Shown: positions 1 to 7,711, counted from the stretch's first letter. The stretch: DNA of 8,705 bases from Candidatus Poribacteria bacterium (GCA_012961655.1 DTYX01000001.1:1-8705), one strand, 5' to 3'. Notes: a model not told the origin generated them from the letters alone. Translations and numbers: made by a program.

Positions 1-11
1 ATTGCCGTTTT

Positions 12-41
12 TTGACGCGCAATCAATTGCGCTACTACAAA
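12..41 (+). promoter_or_regulatory. Possible promoter with an inverted repeat in its spacer, ahead of the MscS-like gene
   Basis: TTGACG at 12-17 resembles a sigma-70 -35 box, and TACAAA at 36-41 lies 18 bases later as a weak -10. The spacer contains the inverted repeat GCGCAAT-CA-ATTGCGC at 17-32, which has the shape of an operator. The element ends 50 bases before the ATG at 92, so it fits that start. The boxes are matched by eye to the E. coli consensus, and the sigma factor preference of this lineage is unknown. The left edge of the window is close, so the repeat could also lie at the end of another gene. Confidence 0.35.
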
Positions 42-91
42 CACTTTTCAAAACAAATTTTACAGTGCATTATTTGTTACCCATCATAAAA

Positions 92-967
92 ATGAAATCG
101 ATCATTTCAACCATAGCGGCGATGCTTTTATTCACTACCTTTTTAGGCATCGTCAACGCTCAAATGGAAAACCGTGAAGCAGCCGGTGAAGCGCAAAATG
201 AAATAGCAAATCAGCCTAAACCCGTGATACAACTAGTGATATACTGGTTGGCTATTCTAATTATAGCTTATGCAATAGCGAAATTATCCGCTTTTATTTT
301 AAATCAACTTGCCAATCGAAGAGGAAAGCCTGAATTTATTTTAAGATGGTTATTGCCCATCTCCAGAGCGATAATATATGGGATTGCCTTCTATATTGTC
401 CTCAGTGGAATCATCCGACGGATTGAATTTGGCGGCTATATAATTATCGGCGTATTTGCTATAGCCTTTGGACTTGCCTGCAAGGATTTGCTCAGTTCTT
501 GGCTCGGAGGATTTGTTATCCTTTTTAATCGTCCATTTCGCCTTGGAGACCGAATTAAGATTGACGCTTATGAAGGCGAAGTAGTAGCTATGGGGCTGTT
601 CAGCGTGAAAATGATGACAACTGATGGACAATTGGTTGTAGTTCCCAATTCAAGATTTCTTCGTCGAACAGTGACAAGAGCCACGGCAGTTGGCATGAAT
701 AGCCCGGTTGAGGTTGAATTTATATTGCCTAGTTCTTTTCCCTTAGAGCAAGTGGAAAAGATTGCCAGGGAAGCTGCTTTAACATCAAAATACGTATATC
801 TTCCTGAACCGGTTTCGGTTACCAGCGCTGACGATTTTCGAGGTATCTTCCTGACGAAATTGAAAGTGAAGGCATCGGTATTTGACTTTCGGTATGCAAC
901 TCAATTTGCTGAGGATATCAGAAAGCGAGTAAAATTGGAACTGAAACGACAAAGGTTTTCTGAATAA
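92..967 (+). CDS. MscS-family small-conductance mechanosensitive ion channel
   Basis: This is a 291-residue inner-membrane protein of the MscS family, whose members open under membrane tension and release solutes during hypo-osmotic shock. A signal-like segment occupies residues 1-23 (ending GIVNAQ). Membrane helices follow at about 47-70, 86-108 and 115-145. The last is Gly/Ala-rich like the pore-lining TM3 and runs into NRPFRLGDRI (146-155), the family signature at the start of the beta domain. VVVPNSRFL (182-190) matches the conserved IPN segment, and an alpha/beta C-terminal domain completes the protein. I chose the ATG at 92 because it begins the signal peptide and follows a promoter-like element; a TTG at 2 would add 30 residues with no family match. 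No clear Shine-Dalgarno is visible. The stop overlaps the next start (TAATG), so translation is probably coupled to the barrel gene. MscS homologues are diverse, so the exact gating stimulus is unknown. Confidence 0.85.
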   Translation: MKSIISTIAAMLLFTTFLGIVNAQMENREAAGEAQNEIANQPKPVIQLVIYWLAILIIAYAIAKLSAFILNQLANRRGKPEFILRWLLPISRAIIYGIAFYIVLSGIIRRIEFGGYIIIGVFAIAFGLACKDLLSSWLGGFVILFNRPFRLGDRIKIDAYEGEVVAMGLFSVKMMTTDGQLVVVPNSRFLRRTVTRATAVGMNSPVEVEFILPSSFPLEQVEKIAREAALTSKYVYLPEPVSVTSADDFRGIFLTKLKVKASVFDFRYATQFAEDIRKRVKLELKRQRFSE

Positions 968-2145
968 TGCAAAAGCAGATAGAAATTGTACTCATAATAA
1001 TTCTAAGTTGTGCCATGCTTAGTTATTTCGTCTCAGTTGCTGTAACGCAAAACGTTTCGGTGAAAGATTATACCGTGCCATCCAGTTCTTCTCACAGCCT
1101 TTTTATTGACCCTAATTACAATCTGACAATTGTCTCAGATGACGTCACTGTTAATAAAGGCGGCATTGGCATTGTCTATAAGACTTTTTACGAATCTCTT
1201 CCTGTGGGATATTCCATCGACGCTACTGGTTCAGGTTCATTTGAAAAAGATTCAAAAACGCGTAAATACCGCAACCGATATTCAACAAATGCCGCGGTGC
1301 GGTTTAAAAAATATATCTTCAATGAAAGAGACTTGTTTGGTTCGGTGAAATTTGGCGGCCAATTTAACAAAATCTATGACTATCCTGCCACTAGCGTTAC
1401 AATCGGCATCGGCTACGGGCGTTTTATCAACGCGACACCTTTGCGGAAAGCAGTCCGTATGGAAGATTTTCTGATGAAGGAGAATGTAATTTCTGGCCAT
1501 CTGCCGAAGGAAACTATGCTCCAATTAGGACATATTATTCAAAGGCGGTCTGAATACAGCGACAGATACGGCGATACATATCAGAAAAACTGGTTTGATG
1601 ACATGGAAGACGCCATGCGCAAATCGGGCTTACTGCAAGAAGATTACATCGGCGCAATCGGTATCCTGCGGATGCAAGAAGTGCTTACCAAGGAAAAAAT
1701 TTTTGACCGCTTTTATGGTTGGGAGGTAACAATCGGAACTAAAATCGACCTCACCCTTCCACAAAAGGGGCAAGAACGCCCCAATCCATCCCTTGATTTT
1801 TCCGCACAGTATTCCCGTCCAATAAGTTGGGCAACTCAATGGAACGAACGATTGTCTATCAATAGCCCTCTGAGCAACAATTTTGGCACATTTTATAATC
1901 TGCATATATCCAGTGATTTAGCCTATGAACTCAGCAACCGCGTCAACTTTGTGGTGAGACATTTTATGACAATTGATAAATTAGCCCCAGAGAGTGATAT
2001 CGTCATCAGTAATTTGCTTGGACTTTCGTTTATTTACTTCCTTGAAAATCAACTCAACCTTGCTGTCACGGAACGATTGGACAAATCTACCGGTACGGAG
2101 TTGTCCACGAATTTTGTGGTCAGTTTGAACTACCGAGTATTTTGA
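967..2145 (+). CDS. Probable outer-membrane beta-barrel protein with helical insert (paralogue 1)
   Basis: This 392-residue protein starts with a long hydrophobic signal segment (residues 7-26) and ends in SLNYRVF. The terminal Phe after alternating residues is typical of proteins inserted by the BAM machinery. Alternating beta-type segments fill residues 60-155 and 250-392. Between them, residues 157-250 look helical and soluble, with TPLRKAVRMEDFL, the stretch from SGLLQEDY to GILRM, and DRFYGW. It is paralogous to the protein at 3099-4259: from GRF (151) to GWE (252) the two align without gaps, with about 53 of 102 identical by hand count. The ATG overlaps the stop of the MscS-like gene by one base, with a weak AAAGG about 11 bases upstream. 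The substrate or partner is not evident, and I recognise no named family. A pore, an adhesin-like barrel or a structural barrel are all possible. Confidence 0.72.
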   Translation: MQKQIEIVLIIILSCAMLSYFVSVAVTQNVSVKDYTVPSSSSHSLFIDPNYNLTIVSDDVTVNKGGIGIVYKTFYESLPVGYSIDATGSGSFEKDSKTRKYRNRYSTNAAVRFKKYIFNERDLFGSVKFGGQFNKIYDYPATSVTIGIGYGRFINATPLRKAVRMEDFLMKENVISGHLPKETMLQLGHIIQRRSEYSDRYGDTYQKNWFDDMEDAMRKSGLLQEDYIGAIGILRMQEVLTKEKIFDRFYGWEVTIGTKIDLTLPQKGQERPNPSLDFSAQYSRPISWATQWNERLSINSPLSNNFGTFYNLHISSDLAYELSNRVNFVVRHFMTIDKLAPESDIVISNLLGLSFIYFLENQLNLAVTERLDKSTGTELSTNFVVSLNYRVF

Positions 2146-2221
2146 GCGCCTCAGTTTGTAGTTCACCACGCAACGAAGCAGATAGTGCTAAATGAGTTAC
2201 TAACAATAGGGAAAATTCGAC

Positions 2222-2935
2222 ATGCAGTTAAAGAACTTAGGTGAAATTTTATTTGTTATCTTAATGTTAATTATCTTCGTTGAGAGTGGACTAGCCAGAA
2301 AAAAACCTCCCTTCATTGACCCGAAAATTACTTCCGGTGAGAAAAGCACGTATGAAGTAATCGAAAATGGAAAGACCTTTTTAACGAGTTATACCATCTT
2401 CCACCAACAGAGTAATGACAAAGACGTTTATATCATTCGCGCTCAATCATATCAAATGATTCTTGAGGCATCCGACCTCCAACCTCTCTCCATAAAGAAG
2501 ACCGACGATAACGGCGATTTGGAATTTTCTATCGAATATAGCGAAGATAGAGTGCATTTTATCTATCCTGGTCCCAAACGCAATGTCGTTGAAAAAGTGC
2601 CAGAAGATAGATATGATGTACATACCGTTTTACAATCTGTCCGCGGCTTCCCCTTTGGACAACAAAAAGCTAAATTTACATTGGTGACGCCCGAACACCC
2701 CAAAGGTGTTGGCTTCTATATCAAAATTATTGATAACGAACAGGTTACTACACCTGCCGGATCATTTGACTGCTACCAGCTTGAAGCAGGAGTTGATGGT
2801 CTGAAAGGGAAGATATTCAAAACGAAGTTCTTCTTTTGGGTGGAGAAAAATCCGCCCTATCGGCTAATAAAAAATACGGACTCAAACGGTGAACGTACAG
2901 TAACTTTGGTTGATTATGAATTAGGCTGTCAATGA
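2222..2935 (+). CDS. Exported DUF3108-like protein
   Basis: This 237-residue protein has an N-terminal hydrophobic segment (residues 8-22) followed by SGLA-RKK, which suits signal peptidase cleavage near residue 25, so it should be periplasmic. The body is beta-rich. The segment VTTPAGSFDCYQLEAG (175-190), then FFFWVEKNPPYRLIK (203-217), matches the DUF3108 pattern in which a Gly-x-Phe-Asp-Cys-Tyr core precedes a Trp-containing strand and a Pro-Tyr/Pro-Val turn. DUF3108 proteins are envelope proteins of unknown biochemical function. Cys184 is within the domain, not at the N-terminus, so there is no lipobox. The start follows a weak AGGG about 11 bases upstream. It lies 76 bases after barrel 1 and 163 before barrel 2, so it may act with them at the outer membrane; that is inferred from position. 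Confidence 0.65.
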   Translation: MQLKNLGEILFVILMLIIFVESGLARKKPPFIDPKITSGEKSTYEVIENGKTFLTSYTIFHQQSNDKDVYIIRAQSYQMILEASDLQPLSIKKTDDNGDLEFSIEYSEDRVHFIYPGPKRNVVEKVPEDRYDVHTVLQSVRGFPFGQQKAKFTLVTPEHPKGVGFYIKIIDNEQVTTPAGSFDCYQLEAGVDGLKGKIFKTKFFFWVEKNPPYRLIKNTDSNGERTVTLVDYELGCQ

Positions 2936-2969
2936 CCGAATGAATTTACACTGACAAACAAGTTTACTT

Positions 2970-3028
2970 CGTAACTACTTTCGTGTCGCTTAGTAGTTCG
3001 ATACACGAACTACGCAATACGAAACACG
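2970..3028. repeat. Degenerate heptamer cluster with an 8-bp perfect hairpin
   Basis: Read on the minus strand from 3028 to 3001, four consecutive heptamers begin CGT: CGTGTTT, CGTATTG, CGTAGTT and CGTGTAT. Plus-strand units of similar form (CGTAACT, CGTGTCG) lie at 2970-2988, so the cluster is loosely inverted. Within it, GTAGTTCG (2993-3000) and CGAACTAC (3006-3013) form a perfect 8-bp stem with a 5-base loop. The DUF3108-like gene ends 57 bases before the stem, and no T-tract follows it, so a standard intrinsic terminator is unlikely. It resembles dispersed intergenic repeats more than a regulatory site. Confidence 0.5.
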
Positions 3029-3085
3029 TTTTACTAAAGAAATGCAACGTGAAACAATGTAGAAATGCGGACAGATTCAACCTAC

Positions 3086-3091
3086 GGGGAG
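3086..3091 (+). promoter_or_regulatory. Shine-Dalgarno for the second barrel gene
   Basis: GGGGAG lies 7 bases before the ATG at 3099. It is the clearest ribosome binding site on the plus strand of the window and fixes this start, which also begins a signal peptide. Confidence 0.65.
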
Positions 3092-3098
3092 CGTTACA

Positions 3099-4259
3099 AT
3101 GAAATGTTCATGGACGATTTTCTTAATGGCAATCGCAATCATTATCTCAGAAACAGACCTCTCAGCTCAGAACTTACTGATAACGGATTATAATGTCCCA
3201 GTCAGTTCAGCGCGCAGCCTTTTAATTGACTTTAACGCCAATTATTCTACAGTTGGCAGTGAACTAACAACCAATAAGGGAAATATCAGCGCGGTCTATA
3301 AGAGGTTCTATGAATCATTGCCCCACGCATATTCGCTTGATTTCGTCGGAGCGTTTTCGCGCAACGAAGGAGCGAAACAACTATTCAACTATAATACTGA
3401 CTTGGAAGGACAAGTCAAAAAATATATCTCGACAACTCGTGACCTGTTTGGTTCTATCAAGTTACACTCCTCATATTTCAGGGGTCGCGACCGCCCTCCG
3501 GTGGACTTGACAGTTGGTTTAGGTTTTGGACGGTTTGTCGATGTAACTCCATTGGCGAAGGCAGTTAGAGTTGAGGATTTTCTTCTCAGCGAGGGTCTAT
3601 TATATGACGATTTGCCCGCGCAGACGATGATTCAGTTCGGTCAGGTTATCGAACGGAAATCGGAATTCGAGAACAAGTATAGAGACACCTATAAAGTCCA
3701 CTGGTATGAGGAGATGGCGAAATTAATCCGAGCATCAGGGATGCTGAAAGGCGAAGAGATAGATGCCATCGGGATTCTCAGGATGGACGAGGTGCTGTTT
3801 CGACAGAAAGTCCATGATAGATTTTATGGCTGGGATGCGACGTTGGGCATCAAAAGGGAATTGCTCACTTCAGTAAAAAAACAGAAACCGAAATCAGCGG
3901 CGGATATCGCCATCAGATATTCTCATCCATTGGGCTGGCGCTCTCAATGGAATGAGCGTCTAATCGCCAATAGTCCGCTGGATAACGAGTTTGCCAAAGC
4001 CTATGATTTAACTATCCATAGCGATTTCACTTACGAAATGACGAACCGCATCGATTTTGTTTTAAATCATCTAATTATAATTGAAAGGAAAAAACGCTTG
4101 ACCGATTTCGACTTTTTGTTTACAAATTCTTTGCGCGTCTCATTTGTGTTTTATGTTGAAAACTCCGTCAATCTCGTTACAAACATGCAGTTGAATAAAA
4201 CCAGCGATACTGAAATTACGACTAACTTTGCATTTTCTTTAAATTACCGGGTTTTCTAA
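3099..4259 (+). CDS. Probable outer-membrane beta-barrel protein with helical insert (paralogue 2)
   Basis: This 386-residue protein is the paralogue of the one at 967-2145. A signal peptide covers residues 1-23, with a cleavage site likely at LSA-QN. Shared landmarks are DYNVP (30-34), the NKG-to-YESLP block (59-75), the helical insert from TPLAKAVRVEDFL (150-162) to DRFYGW (240-245), SQWNERL (282-288) and the identical C-terminus SLNYRVF. The terminal Phe again indicates BAM-dependent outer-membrane insertion. Most divergence lies in presumed loops, for example residues 85-105 and 255-270. Divergence between the copies indicates an old duplication rather than an assembly artefact. The gene has its own good ribosome binding site and a 163-base leader gap, so it may be expressed separately from the upstream three genes. 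It ends 24 bases from the convergent transferase gene. Molecular function is unknown. Confidence 0.72.
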   Translation: MKCSWTIFLMAIAIIISETDLSAQNLLITDYNVPVSSARSLLIDFNANYSTVGSELTTNKGNISAVYKRFYESLPHAYSLDFVGAFSRNEGAKQLFNYNTDLEGQVKKYISTTRDLFGSIKLHSSYFRGRDRPPVDLTVGLGFGRFVDVTPLAKAVRVEDFLLSEGLLYDDLPAQTMIQFGQVIERKSEFENKYRDTYKVHWYEEMAKLIRASGMLKGEEIDAIGILRMDEVLFRQKVHDRFYGWDATLGIKRELLTSVKKQKPKSAADIAIRYSHPLGWRSQWNERLIANSPLDNEFAKAYDLTIHSDFTYEMTNRIDFVLNHLIIIERKKRLTDFDFLFTNSLRVSFVFYVENSVNLVTNMQLNKTSDTEITTNFAFSLNYRVF

Positions 4260-4288
4260 ATCCCGGGAGTTTTCGAATAGGCGCTATT
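4247..4288. terminator. Weak bidirectional hairpins between convergent genes
   Basis: CCGGG (4247-4251) pairs with CCCGG (4262-4266) across a 10-base loop holding the stop codon of barrel 2. GAGTTTT follows, a very short T-run. A second small stem, AATAG-GCG-CTATT (4276-4288), overlaps the stop codon of the oligosaccharyltransferase gene. Both are symmetric enough to act for either strand. The stems are only 5 bp and the T-runs short, so termination strength is doubtful. The location between two convergent stop codons supports the call. Confidence 0.35.
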
Positions 4289-6836
4289 TCCTGCCCTGTA
4301 CCCATGAACGATAAAGCTTTGGCTCGGAAAACTCCGTCTCCAGATACTTGGGATTGCTCTTAATATCTTCGGGATAGTTTATCTTCCAAACTCTCACAGA
4401 ATAATTGTTCAATTGGCTCTTACCTTGTTGATTTGCAGGTGGATATATGGGAATGAAAAAGTTAGAATTCTCATTTAGAAGCTGTAACCTCACCATCAAA
4501 GCATTACGCACTGTCTGGGACAAAAACAGGACTCGCCATTTCAACGGGCTGTTATCTTTAGAATATACAACAACTGCGCCGGGCAATGCCTCGCCTTTTG
4601 GACGCATAAGTTTACCTTTGAAGTAAAGCTCCCGTGGCGGCAATTTTATGGTTTTGCCTTCGATTTGTACCTCAAGAATAGCTCCTTTAAGCTTCCAAGA
4701 TTTTTGACCATCCCCTTCGACCTTCAAGTAGATATTGCCGACACGCCAACCGCCTTTAGGATACATCTTGCCATTCAAGCGCAGAACGTCATCAATGTTC
4801 ACTCTCCCGCCAGGTACGCTGTATCGAAAGATATTCACTCCATCAGTAGGCTGAATAACCTCATTTTGTGAAACGAATCCCGGGATGAAAGAACGGCGGT
4901 CGAAGTTCTCATCGGAACCCAAAGTTGAAATCACGGGAAGCGAAGCAATTTCATCTGTACTTATCATAAGATGAGTAACGCCGTGAGATTTGAGGAACTC
5001 TAAAGCCTCCATCTCGGTTTGTCCAAGCATTACATGCCGAGCCATAAGATATATCCAGTATGGAACGTAGTGGTCTTCATCCACAATGGTGGCTTTCTCC
5101 GCCAACGTGTTTATCCAACTCCCGTAATCCCACCAAGATGCCACAACAGCGTCCGCAGGCAAGTTGTCCCTCATCCAATCCAAAGCTTGTATCCAACTTT
5201 GAGATATGAAAGGTTGAGCTGTTTTTGCTATAGAATAGCTGACTCTAAAATAATTGCTTAAGCCCAATGCCACAAACACAACTATGAAGGCATAGCTCAA
5301 TACGCGCTTGATTCGATGAATAATCTTTTTCTGCGCCAGCAAAAAAAGCTGAAAAAGCGCATAGCCTCCAAAAGCTATCGCAGTTGGGGCGAAAAAGAGG
5401 TTGTATCTTTCAGCGCCTCTTGCAGTAAAGAGAATCAAGGTGAACCAGAGGAGCAAAAATAGCATATCCTCAGTTATTTTCCTATCCCGCCATTCTTCAA
5501 TAGCTAAATTCCTTTGGCTGTAAAAATAAAGTCCAAGCATCACAAATAGAAAGAACAGGATGGAGCCGAAATAAGTTGCAGCAGATAAGGCGCTCTCTCC
5601 GCTTAACGGTAAGCGCAACGAAAATCGGCTGAAGAAGACGCCCGTTAGTAGAATCTCAAGACTTGCCATACTAATCCAAGGATTGAATTTAAGAGACAAC
5701 GCCAGCTTTCGCATTGAAAGGAGCGCGCCTGCGGAGAAGAGAAAAAAGAAGATTCCATACCGACTTGCCCAATCAACTGAAAGGGGTCTTTGGAGTTCCG
5801 CAACGCTTCTCATCAACCTGCTCTGACCTAATGGAGCTAAGAAGTTGTCCTTCAAGGCTATTAACTTTTGAGCTGTAAGCGTTGGCTGCAATACGAAAGC
5901 AGTGGCTACGATAAGCAGACATGCTAAAATCGCAAGGAGGAAAACCGAAAACCCAAATGGCAATCTCAATTTCAATGTGATAAGTGAGATTGCCTTTTGC
6001 CATCTGCTGAGTCCGAAGTGAAGCAGGGATACTAACAAAACGAAGCTGGGCGCGCCCCACGCCAAAATGGCGAACGGGGCGAAACTTCTGTAGGTTCGTG
6101 TAAATGTCAGAAGCCCAAAGATAACAGGCGCATACCAGATGAGATAGGCATAAAAATCATCCCTTTTATAGCTTCCGGTCATCAGTTTGGCAAGATGGAA
6201 CAGGGCAACTACTGCGATGAAAAGTCCACTTCCCTCCCAGGTTAGCCCAAGAAGCATCATGATAAACCCTGATGAGAAAGCGAAACCCAATCTGTAATGC
6301 TGCCGCTGTGTTTGCAATGACCTTATGAAAAGATAGAAAGTTAAGAAGCTGAGAAGCATAACAAATGAGTCTCTATCCGAAAAGCCTGCCATGCTTCTTG
6401 GGATAAGTGAAGGGAAAACAGCAAAGATGGCGGTCGAAATCAGAGCCGTGTATCTATCGAAAAGCCTGTCCATTAAGGCAAAAAAGACGAGAAGGCTGAG
6501 CGAAAAACAGATGATTGGATAGTAAATAGCTGCCCGCTCGATGGTAATGGAAGGCGTGAAAATCCGTAGGAATTTATACAGGTAGGCGATTGCATAGGAG
6601 GATAGGCTCAATTGCTTATCCATATCCCTTCCGAACGGAAGCCAGCGCATCATGTCCCGATTGGGCAGGCTGCCGTCTTGGACGATGATTTTAGCTTGGC
6701 GAAGGAATCGAACTGAATCGTTGTCGAGAGGATATTTCCCTTCTAAAAGCGGCAGATTTTGCACTCGAAGGAAAATTGAAGCGGATAGACTTATGAGCAA
6801 AAATATGATGGTAGAAACATGCAACTTCCTATTCAT
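4284..6836 (-). CDS. STT3/PglB/AglB-type oligosaccharyltransferase
   Basis: This 850-residue protein is the catalytic subunit type that moves a lipid-linked oligosaccharide onto Asn of sequons on the outer face of the inner membrane. A hydrophobic, multi-helix domain spans about residues 5-530. The first external loop has LDND (37-40), aligning with the metal- and sequon-related Asp of DPYYHYR-type motifs. GFSDRD (151-156) is the DXD motif and LTWEGSG follows. SVAEL (344-348) is the SVSE/TIXE external-loop motif. GAERYNLFFAP (474-484) precedes the periplasmic domain, where WWDYG (568-572) is the hallmark sequon-binding motif. STDEI (626-630) lies where the DK/MI motif is expected but matches neither well. 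Residues 680-850 form a beta-rich tail. Length is near archaeal AglB and longer than Campylobacter PglB (about 713). I chose the ATG at 6836, directly before the first membrane helix; the frame stays open to 7043, but that extension overlaps the upstream gene and looks non-coding. No Shine-Dalgarno is seen. The upstream gene ends 49 bases away, suggesting an operon. Confidence 0.9.
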   Translation of the reverse strand: MNRKLHVSTIIFLLISLSASIFLRVQNLPLLEGKYPLDNDSVRFLRQAKIIVQDGSLPNRDMMRWLPFGRDMDKQLSLSSYAIAYLYKFLRIFTPSITIERAAIYYPIICFSLSLLVFFALMDRLFDRYTALISTAIFAVFPSLIPRSMAGFSDRDSFVMLLSFLTFYLFIRSLQTQRQHYRLGFAFSSGFIMMLLGLTWEGSGLFIAVVALFHLAKLMTGSYKRDDFYAYLIWYAPVIFGLLTFTRTYRSFAPFAILAWGAPSFVLLVSLLHFGLSRWQKAISLITLKLRLPFGFSVFLLAILACLLIVATAFVLQPTLTAQKLIALKDNFLAPLGQSRLMRSVAELQRPLSVDWASRYGIFFFLFSAGALLSMRKLALSLKFNPWISMASLEILLTGVFFSRFSLRLPLSGESALSAATYFGSILFFLFVMLGLYFYSQRNLAIEEWRDRKITEDMLFLLLWFTLILFTARGAERYNLFFAPTAIAFGGYALFQLFLLAQKKIIHRIKRVLSYAFIVVFVALGLSNYFRVSYSIAKTAQPFISQSWIQALDWMRDNLPADAVVASWWDYGSWINTLAEKATIVDEDHYVPYWIYLMARHVMLGQTEMEALEFLKSHGVTHLMISTDEIASLPVISTLGSDENFDRRSFIPGFVSQNEVIQPTDGVNIFRYSVPGGRVNIDDVLRLNGKMYPKGGWRVGNIYLKVEGDGQKSWKLKGAILEVQIEGKTIKLPPRELYFKGKLMRPKGEALPGAVVVYSKDNSPLKWRVLFLSQTVRNALMVRLQLLNENSNFFIPIYPPANQQGKSQLNNYSVRVWKINYPEDIKSNPKYLETEFSEPKLYRSWVQGRK

Positions 6837-6885
6837 AAATATGTGGAAAAAGCGCCCAAATATCAGCCTATCTTTAGATATATTT

Positions 6886-7698
6886 TCAACGATTTTGAAG
6901 TATTCCCTTCTTTGCCCACATCCTATAAGAATTACGACGCTCCTCCGGAGTGGATTTAATATAATCCTCGCGCAGTTCCTCCTTTGTTGGTTTTCTGTAC
7001 AAAGCCCGAGATGTATGCTTAGCTGGGAGCGAGGTTTCTGCATCTATTCGCTCCATTTCAGCGATAATTTCTTTCGCACGAGGCGAGAATGGGTCTACGG
7101 TATCTAATTCTCTTCCCAATTCATCGTATCGCCTTTGTTCCTCTTCAGTTCTTTTTCGTGGGTTATCTGTGCCGGGTCCATACCAGGTAACTTCAATCGG
7201 AATGCCAAGTCGTGCTGGATATTTTTTACCGCCAATTTCTACTTCAAAACCAAGGTATGTTCCTATTTCCATCCCTTCGTAAACAGCATCTACCCACTCA
7301 TCAATAGTAGACCATTCTTCATCGCCTGATTCCTGTGACGCAGAGCTTTTCTCATTGCTTTCGCTATCTATTGGCTCTTCCTCTATCTTTACTGGTTTTT
7401 TTGATTCCTTATCCTGTTCCTCTTTTAGAATCTCTTCTTTGAGAATCTCCCATAAAAGCGCTAATTCCTTGTCAGACAGGCGATTTTTTGACGCCACTTT
7501 TCCCTCGACTCGGGGCTTTCTTGTCCTTTTCGAAGCGAGAGGAGTTCTGCTCTCTCTGCTTGTAGATATAGGCGAAGAAATCCTCTGGATGGGTTTTGAA
7601 TGCTCGTAATACAGCCATCCAAGCCACAAGCAGAACGCTATTGCGGTGAAGCTTAAAATAATCAAAAGGAATCGTTTCTTTGTTATGGCAAAACGCAT
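6886..7698 (-). CDS. Membrane-anchored protein of unknown family, paralogue of 7814-8557
   Basis: I do not recognise this 270-residue protein. It begins with a basic stretch (MRFAITKKRF) and one membrane helix at about 10-30, predicting a cytoplasmic N-terminus and an extracytoplasmic body. Residues 35-75 are basic and Ser/Arg/Lys-rich. Residues 76-98 look like a charged helix (KELALLWEILKEE). An acidic linker follows (106-128). The module at 171-225 starts TWYGPGTDNPRKRTEEE and ends IDAETSLP; it aligns without gaps to residues 159-213 of the neighbouring paralogue, 29 of 55 identical by hand count. A charged C-terminal tail (236-270) is absent from the paralogue. I see no catalytic motif and no N-x-S/T sequon with a non-Pro middle residue. 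It lies 49 bases upstream of the oligosaccharyltransferase gene, so an accessory role in glycosylation is possible but rests on position alone. Confidence 0.7.
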   Translation of the reverse strand: MRFAITKKRFLLIILSFTAIAFCLWLGWLYYEHSKPIQRISSPISTSRESRTPLASKRTRKPRVEGKVASKNRLSDKELALLWEILKEEILKEEQDKESKKPVKIEEEPIDSESNEKSSASQESGDEEWSTIDEWVDAVYEGMEIGTYLGFEVEIGGKKYPARLGIPIEVTWYGPGTDNPRKRTEEEQRRYDELGRELDTVDPFSPRAKEIIAEMERIDAETSLPAKHTSRALYRKPTKEELREDYIKSTPEERRNSYRMWAKKGILQNR

Positions 7699-7705
7699 AA
7701 TATTA

Positions 7706-7711
7706 CACCTC
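7706..7711 (-). promoter_or_regulatory. Shine-Dalgarno deciding the start at 7698
   Basis: On the minus strand GAGGTG ends 7 bases before the ATG at 7698. An alternative GTG at 7713 overlaps this site, so translation should begin at 7698, giving MRFAITKK. Confidence 0.7.

Noticed and set aside
2..91. TTG start at 2 for the MscS-like gene
   Set aside because: It would place 30 unlike residues before a good signal segment, and it overlaps a promoter-like element.
6869..6880. Inverted repeat TATCT-TT-AGATA between the anchored-protein and transferase genes
   Set aside because: It is short, AT-rich and straddles nothing informative; it is likely chance.
6837..7043. N-terminal extension of the oligosaccharyltransferase by 69 residues
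   Set aside because: The extension overlaps the end of the upstream gene in another frame, has no family resemblance and precedes the natural start of the first membrane helix at 6836.
6652..7107. Plus-strand open frame of 151 codons opposite the transferase and anchored-protein genes
   Set aside because: It is antisense to two well-supported genes and its protein is rich in Arg, Ser and Cys with no coherent domain.
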